DNA from: Bacteroidota bacterium
Lineage (GTDB): Bacteria; Bacteroidota; Bacteroidia; UBA8524
DNA length: 8,123 nt
Direction: 5' to 3'
Assembly: GCA_003531115.1 (NCBI GenBank)
Contig: DQHT01000018.1
Coordinates: forward strand, 12,246 to 20,368
Both the position numbers and the translations under genes were made by a program. Of the stretch, positions 1 through 7,300 are shown piece by piece. The notes under the pieces were generated by a model. It made no database searches and had not been told where the DNA came from. It was given only the letters and a program-made list of their open reading frames with translations. Each line of letters begins with the position of its first letter. Position 1 is the first letter of the stretch.

Positions 1-21
1 GGTTCGGTGTCCCACCGAATC
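1..21. repeat. Short hairpin at the left edge
   Basis: TTCGGTG (3-9) and CACCGAA (13-19) are perfect reverse complements around a 3-base loop. The stem extends with a G-T wobble (2/20) and a G-C pair (1/21). It touches the window edge, so the structure may continue to the left. There is no T-tract after it on the plus strand, so it does not look like an intrinsic terminator. Confidence 0.55.
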
Positions 22-70
22 GCACTCCCCCCGAAGGAGAATGACATTCGTTCGTTACGTTCAAATCTCA

Positions 71-121
71 GTATTTGCACCGCCCCAACCCCTTTAGGGG
101 TGCCATGTTAATAGCAAATAC
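71..121. repeat. Nested inverted repeats (outer 8 bp, inner 6 bp)
   Basis: The outer arms GTATTTGC (71-78) and GCAAATAC (114-121) are perfect reverse complements. Between them the inner arms ACCCCT (88-93) and AGGGGT (96-101) form a tight hairpin with a 2-base loop. Nested arms fit a folded RNA, a protein-binding palindrome or a small dispersed palindromic repeat. The sequence alone does not decide between them. Confidence 0.5.
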
Positions 122-138
122 GCACACCCTCTCAAAAC

Positions 139-192
139 CCGAAATCCTTAATCGTAATTTTAGAAAACCAGAAAACCCCACAAGGATTTCGG
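139..192. repeat. 11-bp perfect inverted repeat, 32-base spacer
   Basis: CCGAAATCCTT (139-149) and AAGGATTTCGG (182-192) are perfect reverse complements separated by an A-rich spacer. Neither arm is followed by a T-run in the direction of transcription, so a terminator is unlikely. The right arm ends about 10 bases before the proposed -33 element of the next gene, a position suited to a regulator site. It could equally be the ends of a degenerate small repeat element. Confidence 0.5.
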
Positions 193-201
193 AAGGGCGG
201 A

Positions 202-233
202 TTTGGATTACCAGCCAGTATCTGACTATATTG
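202..233 (+). promoter_or_regulatory. Possible Bacteroidota-type promoter
   Basis: TTTG at 202-205 resembles the -33 element and TATATTG at 227-233 partly matches the -7 element TAnnTTTG of the Bacteroidota housekeeping sigma factor, with 21 bases between them. The last two positions of the -7 motif do not match, so this is a tentative call. It would give a leader of about 25 bases before the start codon at 264. Confidence 0.35.
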
Positions 234-263
234 AATGATAATTGTTAACCAGAAACCAATCTT

Positions 264-704
264 ATGAAACGCAGTGTAACCCTTTTATTTTTTCTTTCCG
301 TTGTTTCCATTTCATGGACAAGCAAAGAAAAAGGCAAAGAACTTTTTAAAGGTGAATATAAACTCGACTCCTGCAGACAGGAAATACCTCTGACATATAA
401 GAAAAATGACGACATCATTGTTGCAAAAAAGGCAACTGAATTGAAGGGACAGGAGTTGATCCTTTTGCAATTCAATAAAAAAACCAAAGAGATACACTAT
501 AAAAGGTACTATTTGGTGTCAGAAAAAACGGACAGAGATATTTTCAATTATCTGGTTCGAAAAGAGGATTATTTGGCAAATAAAAAGGTTGCCATTTTTT
601 TAAAATTTTCCACTAAATATGATCGCTTTTATACAGCGAAGTGTTTCGACAGTATATTAGCGAACAATCCGGATCTTCGGGACATATTAAAAGAACAACA
701 ATAA
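264..704 (+). CDS. Hypothetical exported protein, 146 aa
   Basis: I do not recognise a family. Residues 1-20 look like a Sec signal peptide: a basic start (MKR), a hydrophobic stretch (VTLLFFLSVVSIS) and small residues near 15-20. No lipobox cysteine is present, so a soluble periplasmic or secreted protein is more likely than a lipoprotein. The mature part is lysine-rich with alternating beta-like segments, and its only two cysteines (C37, C127) could form a disulfide bond after export. The ATG at 264 is chosen because it puts the signal peptide at the extreme N-terminus. The leader is A-rich with no Shine-Dalgarno sequence, which is normal in Bacteroidota. By eye this gene is clearly more AT-rich than the large gene at 1354 onward. 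The next gene starts 40 bases downstream on the same strand, so the two may form an operon. Confidence 0.75.
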   Translation: MKRSVTLLFFLSVVSISWTSKEKGKELFKGEYKLDSCRQEIPLTYKKNDDIIVAKKATELKGQELILLQFNKKTKEIHYKRYYLVSEKTDRDIFNYLVRKEDYLANKKVAIFLKFSTKYDRFYTAKCFDSILANNPDLRDILKEQQ

Positions 705-744
705 GTTCTTTAGCGAGTTTAATGGACAAAATTAAAACAGAGCT

Positions 745-1149
745 ATGAAGTCGGTTTTTGTTGTTCAACATTCCTACGAATCAGATGGCTGTGTGGAGAC
801 GAAATTCATTGGGGCCTATTCATCCAAAAAAGAAGCAAAACTGGCCATTAAAAGGCTCAAAGACAAGCCCGGTTTTGTAAACTGGCCGGATGCTTTTTTT
901 ATTGATAAATACGAACTCAATAAAGACCATTGGACTGAAGGATTTTCAAGCATGACGACAATACTGGTTAAAAATATTCTGGACGAGTGGACAGTCGTCC
1001 AGGCAGAATGTCTTCCAAACAAGACCTATAAAATCATTGAATATTACGAAAACGATAAGTTGGGTCCATTTAAACATTTGGATATCGTAGAATGTGAAGA
1101 AAGAGACGATGAACTTTTTGCAGTTCGGCTTATTGACAAAAAGGACTAA
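745..1149 (+). CDS. Small protein with DUF7336-like N-terminal domain, 134 aa
   Basis: Residues 1-67 match from memory a widespread small domain of unknown function, which I believe is DUF7336. Its features are an opening beta strand followed by HSYE, a 'K-F-I-G-x-Y-S-S' turn into an EA-rich helix (KKEAKLAIKRLKDKPGF), and the ending ELNKDHWTEGF. Residues 79-131 form a second segment, beginning at DEWTVVQAE, with alternating strands and many acidic residues. I cannot assign that part. There is no signal peptide or membrane segment, so it should be cytoplasmic. The ATG at 745 places the conserved strand directly at the N-terminus, and no upstream in-frame start fits better. It lies 40 bases after the preceding gene with no evident promoter between them. 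No enzyme motif is visible. Small proteins of this type are often called hypothetical, and an immunity-type role is possible but unsupported here. Confidence 0.8.
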   Translation: MKSVFVVQHSYESDGCVETKFIGAYSSKKEAKLAIKRLKDKPGFVNWPDAFFIDKYELNKDHWTEGFSSMTTILVKNILDEWTVVQAECLPNKTYKIIEYYENDKLGPFKHLDIVECEERDDELFAVRLIDKKD

Positions 1150-1302
1150 AGCATAAAAATGTCTTCCTGTCTTCCCTACTCTTTAACTCTGAAATTCCTG
1201 CTCCGTCCGTTGCACTTCAGCCTGAATTAGTCGTCCGGCCTATCCTTCGGCAAGCTCTGGATGACAGCCATTAGCGTAGGCGGATCTCCAAGTCTCCCCC
1301 AT
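1150..1302. other. Convergent intergenic spacer
   Basis: This lies between the stop of the small plus-strand gene and the shared terminator. It contains no ORF of note, tRNA or other RNA gene that I can recognise. Its only distinctive part is the repeat-like segment at 1237-1269. It would form a 3' untranslated region of about 150 bases on the small-gene transcript. Confidence 0.6.
1237..1269. repeat. Short segment resembling a dispersed intergenic repeat
   Basis: The core CCTTCGGCAAGCTCTGGATG (1244-1263) is a close variant of a short sequence of the type CCTTCGACAAGCTCAGGATGACA, which I recall recurring between genes in many unrelated bacterial genomes. Flanking complementary arms GGC/GCC (1237-1239, 1267-1269) and ATCC/GGAT (1242-1245, 1259-1262) allow a weak hairpin. 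The assignment rests on recall of that common motif, and only one copy is visible in the window. Confidence 0.4.
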
Positions 1303-1334
1303 AAAAAAAGGCCCCAAACTTCGGGGCCTTTTTT
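1303..1334. terminator. Bidirectional intrinsic terminator
   Basis: GGCCCC (1310-1315) pairs with GGGGCC (1323-1328) around the 7-base loop AAACTTC. The stem is extended by an A-run on the left (1303-1309) and a T-run on the right (1329-1334). Read on either strand, a GC stem is followed by six or seven U residues. It therefore serves both the small plus-strand genes and the minus-strand giant gene, whose stop codon is only 19 bases away. Confidence 0.92.
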
Positions 1335-1353
1335 AATCGAGAAAAATGAAAGA

Positions 1354-4300
1354 TCAATTTGTTATCTGCACTTTCAGACTGCTGCGTTCTTGTCCGTTAA
1401 TCACTTGAACCATGTACATGCCTGGTTTTAGGTTTTCGGTTTGAACCAGCACCTGATCTGTTGCACTCTGAACATTTTGCTGATGAACCACTTTGCCCAG
1501 CATATCCATAACAACAAGCTGCGTTCCAGCTGCAAACAGACTTTCGCTGCTTACGGTGAATGTGCCGCTTGAAGGGTTTGGATACAGGGTCAGCTCGTTG
1601 CTCTCAATTACAGGAGCGCTGTTCAGTCCGCGTACATCGATAAAACGTTTCGCTGAATAAGCCACATTTCCTGATGCATCTGTTGCTTTGTATTGCAGGT
1701 AATAGAGGCCCTCTTCAGCACTGTTAACCCAGTCGCCTTCGGTTACCACTGTAATGTCAACAGAATCGTTGTAGTTATCACTTAAGAGATAACCCATGTC
1801 AGTGTAGGTTTGCCAGCGTGACAGGTTAACCACATCATTGCCTGCCAATGTGATGACAGGAGCGGTTTGGTCGCGAACTATAACCTCCAGGGTCACCGGT
1901 TGAGAAACATTTCCACTTCCATCGGTTGCGGTGTAGCTCAGTTGGTAAGTGCCTAAGGTGGTCATGTCAACGGTACCTGTTACCTGTACGGATGAAACCG
2001 TCCAGTAGTTGTCGGATACACTTGTTCCCGGTGCTACAAAAGGAGTATTCACTTCAACAATATAAGGACCAGCCACATTGAGGGTCAATACAGGTGAAGT
2101 TGAATCAAATACGACGATCGTTCTGCTCAGGGTAGTCGTGTTTCCGGAAAGATCGGTCACGCTATAGGTAATCGAATAGGTTCCGAGTTTGGCGGTATCC
2201 AGGGTACTGGTGATCTTAACCGAATCGGTCAGATTCAATCCCCATGGGTTATCTACGGCGCTAAATCCAGGTTCAACGAAGCTATTGTACACTTCCATAG
2301 AAACCTGATTTGCTCCGTTCAGAACAAGTATGGGTGCAGTTACATCAGATGTTACGTGTACGATACGTATAACGGTATCGGAAACATTTCCGGCAAAATC
2401 CTCAACCACATATTTAAGGACATACGTACCAACCACTGTGGTATCTACGTTTCCAATAACCTGAATGGCCTGGGTGATAAATCCATCAACCTGATCAAAG
2501 GCGGTGGAACCCGCATCCGTATACCCATAGCCTGCTTCTACAGAAACCGGTGTAGTTCCCAATAAGGTGATTACTGGTTTGGTAATATCTCCAAGAACCA
2601 TCACACTATAATCTTCAAACTCCCCGATCAAAGCCGGTCCGCAAGAACTTGCAGGATCGCTGTTATATCCTGCTGCAACCCGCATGCGGGTCAGACCCGG
2701 AAGCGCATCAACAGGTACATTGATAAAGGTGTTAAAGGAAGGTGTAGTTGTTGCATTTTCAAGTGCCACTAATTCTCCCAGGTCTCTAAAGTCACCATCC
2801 TGGTTCCAGTCTATCCATACTTTTCTGGTCATAGCCTGAGAAGATGCATTTCTGCTTATGGAAATCGCATAGGTTTCGCCCAGTGATACCGTGGCTTCTT
2901 GTCCGCTTTGGGTAAAGTCAGAATAGGCATTTTCACCAATAGTACTAAACTGGTCGATACCCGCAAAGTTTACGTGGTTGATGCCGATTTCACCGGAAAG
3001 CATTCCGGCATTCGGCAGGCAATATTCGATAACACGGATATAGGCCGTTTTAACCAGTGAATCTGCTCCGATAGCGTTGTTTACTACCAGTTTGACATCG
3101 TAGGTTCCAGTATTGGCAAACTCCACTTCTACTACAGGCGAATTGGTGTTTCCAACAAAACTTACACCTGCTGAAGGTGTGATCTCCCATTTCCAGCTGC
3201 TTGGGCCGTTACCAGATAGATCACTCAACTGAAGTACATCGTTGGTCGTTAATGTTAATCTGTTGGCTACAAAATCAACTGGCGATGGAGCCAAAGTAGG
3301 CTGAATCACCACGATGGTTTTGTCGGTCGTATCGATACCCGCACATCCATTCACCAATTGACGAACGGTATAGGTGCCGGCAGCGGTATAGGTATGGAAA
3401 AGCTGATCTCCGGTTTTAGAGATTGCTACCCCATTCGGGAAATCCATATCCCAGGTAGTAGTGAGTTTAGCGCCGGAAGCAAAGCTGTTGATGAATACCG
3501 GAGCATCTACAAAAGCAGTATCCGGCAAGGTGAAACCGGCACTTTGTTGAATATTCAAAGGTGTGCTGGTCCATTCGAGGGCAAAACCTTCCGCAACGGT
3601 TGAAGCATCCGTTTTCCATACAACGAGCATGGTTCCGCTTGACGCCGTAATACCTGTTGTTCCGCCTGGCGTAACGCTGGCATAGTTAAAAGTAGCGATG
3701 AGGGTGTTAGGATCTTCAACCGAACCATTGTAAATACGCAACTCGTCATCGATATCGCCCATTTCCCAGAAGGTGATCTGTGCGTTTACTGATGAAGCAC
3801 AAGGGTCGATCAGGAAGGAACAATTTTTATTCGAAGCATATGCGCCGAACTGTCCGCCGTCATCAAACAATTTTCCAACCGGAGCGGTACTTCCATTGTC
3901 AACACAAATCGTTGACACGGGGAATACTTCGATGAGGTCCGTTTTACAAACCTGAACTCCGTTTCCAAAGCTGTTGTCGGCGATCAGACATACCTCATAC
4001 AATCCGGGCTCTGAAAAGAAGATCACAGGGTCCTGAGTAAATTCGGTACCGATACTCACACCGATCGAAGGACTCACGCTCCATAACCAGCCTGTAGGGG
4101 CCTGGCTGCTGAGGTCGATCATGGTAACAAAGTCGCCGGCAAATATTTTAGTGCGATCGGCAGTAAAGTCGACAACCGGAATGGCAAACGGTGCAATAAC
4201 ATTCACTGTTTTGCTCATTGAATCGCTGTTAAAACATCCTACGCTCACCAGTTTAACCGTATAAGTTCCGGTTGATGGAAAAGTATGGAAGAGATTCACT

Positions 4301-7300
4301 TCTTCACTCACCTTCACGCCATCCACGTACCAGCTGTGGGTACGTCTTTCGCGGCGCAATGCGGAGTTGATAAATAAACCGCGACCACCCGCATAAAGGG
4401 TATCAGGAACAGAGAAGTCTACTGTAATAGGCGCAGAAGAAGGGGCTATTTCATGGGCTCCAACATATGGGATGGAACACCGTGTATTGTCATCGACATC
4501 TTCAGTAATTCCTTCAGGCGAACCTACCAGAACTTCAGAAAAATCTGTTATACGCAGGTCTTCATTCGATACAAAGGAAGGATCAACGATGCCTGATTTT
4601 GCAAACATGCCTGAAGCGGATTGCAGTGCGGCAAGATTTGATCTGTTAGCGGTCCAGTATGCAAGATTGGTTCCTGCGGCATAAAGCATGTTATAGTCGG
4701 CCTTCACAAAAGAAGCGTTGGCCGTATTCGATACATAAATGGCATAACCGGCGCCACGGTTGATAAAGATATTGTTCATCAACTCATTTTCACCTCCCGC
4801 AGAAATGGCATAAAAACCACGTCCTGCTGTAGAGGTTCCACCTTTTACCAATCCTGTATTATGAACGAAACGAATATTCTCAGAATTGGATTCCAAAGTA
4901 TAGAGGTATGCCGTACTGCTTCCATTGTACTGCACCATATTGTTCACAACCAGACCTTTGTTTGACAGGGCTGATTTGGTTTCCCGTAAACGAATTCCAT
5001 AACCGATCGACATCAATCCGATCACCTCATTTTTTTCGATCACAAAGGCACCGGTTACCTGATTTAATGAGATACCGTAGAAGGTGCTGGTGGCTGAAAC
5101 CACCGAACGGGTGATGTAATTTTCAGAAACCAAAGGAGCTTCCTGATATTCGATGAACATGGCAGTATACCCAACCGCCACTTTATTTTCCGATATCTCC
5201 AGTCCGCCTGACAAGGTCACGGCATTTCCCGCGATCCATATTCCGTTCAGGTTACCACTGATGGTGTTGGAAGTGATGAGCAGGTTATTTTCCGGGCTGA
5301 CATCTGAAGAATAGATCGCAGAGCGGCTTCCTGTGGTATTGCTTGAGGAGCTGCCACTATCCGCAAGAATTATATTGTCCTGAATGGTCACGTCATCCGA
5401 TCCTTCAATCTGGATGGCGGTTGATAGTGTGCTTGTTCCACTACGTTGAATGCTCAGGTTTTTCACCACAACCTTATCCGTTTCTTCGATAAGAAGGGTA
5501 AAATTATCTCCTGTAGTAGCCGAAGGATAAGTCAGGAGCACATCCTGAGCATTAGCGCTTTGGGAAGTCAGGGTAAGACTAAAAGCTGCATCTGCTTTAC
5601 GAATTCCTCTGATAGCGAGTTGTTCGGTATAGGTTCCGCTTAAAAAGCTGAGCTCTACATCTCCGCACATTCCTCTTTTAGCAAGTGCTGCAATCGCTTC
5701 GTTGGCTGTGGCAAAATCGCCCGATGTACCAACTGTATAAGTTCCCGACATTCCGGTACGGATATCGGTAAGAACCAGACTATCGTTTGTTTTTTCAGGG
5801 TCGTTTACTCCGTTTGGAAGAGAAGTCCATATTTTCAGGTCATAAGCTTGTCCTGCACTCATATTGTGTGCGCCCAGACTTACCACCGAATCGACAAAGT
5901 TGCCCAAACCTGTTCCTGAAAAGGAAACAGGAGTTTGAAGGGTTCCGTTGAGCGACCAGTTTACTGTAAACGATTTGAGGGTTAAGGCCCCAAAATTTCG
6001 CACATTTACCTGAAGGTTTCCTCCAACACAAGCCGGTTGTATGGCAACTACACCCGCGTCATTGTTCAGGATCTTGATCTCATCGGCTCCCAGGTCTACA
6101 TCGGTAGCCGGGGAAAAGGGACGAGGATCTCCATCAATATCCTCAGTAACACCAACGCTGATATCACCGATATCGTTGGCTATCAGGCCCTGAATATGGA
6201 GATCGCTGCTGCTCACAAAGATCGGATCTCCTTCTACGGAATTGGCATCCGTGCTTTGCGCTGTTTGCCAGGCGGCCAGGTTTGAGTAGGTGGAGGTGCT
6301 ATGTTCAAAAAGATCAGCCACTCCCCCATTATAGTAGAGATTATAATTCATGTTACCAACAGGAGTAGCGTCAACAAAGTCAACTGCCTGATCCGTGGTG
6401 GAAACGAAAATATTGTTCCGAATGTCCAGATTTGTCTGGTCGTTTACATAAAGTGCAGGCTCACCCACAACGGTATTGTGGTATAAAAATACGCTATCCA
6501 CGTCATTCAGGTAAATACCATAATCCCCGCTACTTCTTACCATATTGTTTACGACACGGGAAGCTTTGAATGAAAGTCCATTTACATTCAGGTCAAACAG
6601 ATAAATGCCGTAATCTACCACATCAATACGATTGGCTTCGATCGTATAGTTATAACCACCAACAGTATAGATCCCATCAGCCAGGGTGGCATTGATCAGG
6701 CTATGGATATGATTACCTATCAATTGCAATCCGTCCTGGTCATCGCTGTAAAAGCCATAATCATCCGATTGTGTCAGTTCGCAGTCGATAACACGGTTGC
6801 CGATATTTGGTGCGGCATTTCCGCCTCCTTCAAATACCACGTTTTTTTCACCACCCGAAACATAACAGGATCTGAGAGTGAAATAATTGGCGTTGTTACC
6901 TTCTGTTGCGTCACTGGTAGCGCTTCCTGAAATCATCACACCGGCTATGTCAGTAGTGGTTGATATCGGAACAAGAATACTGCATGCTTCAATCGTAACA
7001 TAATCGGCCTGACCGGTAAGGTATACTGCCCAGGAGTCTGCAATATTCTGGTCGTTTTCTATGGTCAGGTTTTTAATGGTCAGATAATCAGTTCCCAAAA
7101 TACCGATGGTCGCAAAATTGGTGGAACCTCTTCCCACGATGTGGGTCGTTGCTGCTCCGGCACCTTGAATGGTGATGGTATTTGTTGAAGATGACCCCGC
7201 GATCACAGGAATATCAATGGCTTCATTGTATGTTCCGGAACGGATATCAATAAGCACAGGACCACAGATCCCATAAGCTGCCAAATCAGCGATCGCTGCT

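Larger units (their letters stand above)
1..263. other. Non-coding upstream region rich in inverted repeats
   Basis: No convincing gene lies here. The first 120 bases are more GC-rich than the genes that follow (judged by eye) and hold a series of short inverted repeats, listed separately. Bases 139-192 carry an 11-bp inverted repeat, and bases 200-263 look like an AT-richer promoter and leader for the gene at 264. One plus-strand frame stays open from the left edge to a stop at 109-111 (36 codons). It shows no recognisable domain and overlaps the inverted repeats, so I do not call it a gene. It could still be the tail of something that begins outside the window. Confidence 0.6.

Noticed and set aside
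1..108. Open plus-strand frame from the left edge ending at the stop 109-111
   Set aside because: Only 36 codons, no domain, and it runs through inverted repeats. Other frames here are also open, so it cannot be supported without the sequence to the left.
718..736. Weak hairpin TTTAAT/ATTAAA between the two small genes as a terminator or regulatory element
   Set aside because: Six AT-only pairs are expected by chance in AT-rich DNA and no T-tract follows. The genes are more likely co-transcribed.
245..1022. Minus-strand open frames opposite the two small plus-strand genes (245-487, 312-497, 816-1022)
   Set aside because: The plus-strand frames have a signal peptide or a recognisable domain and sensible starts. 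The opposite frames have neither.
1627..2589. Tandem protein repeats as a CRISPR array or recent DNA tandem repeat
   Set aside because: The repeats are about 240 bases, diverged at the nucleotide level and in frame with a coding sequence. No short identical repeat with spacers is present anywhere in the window.
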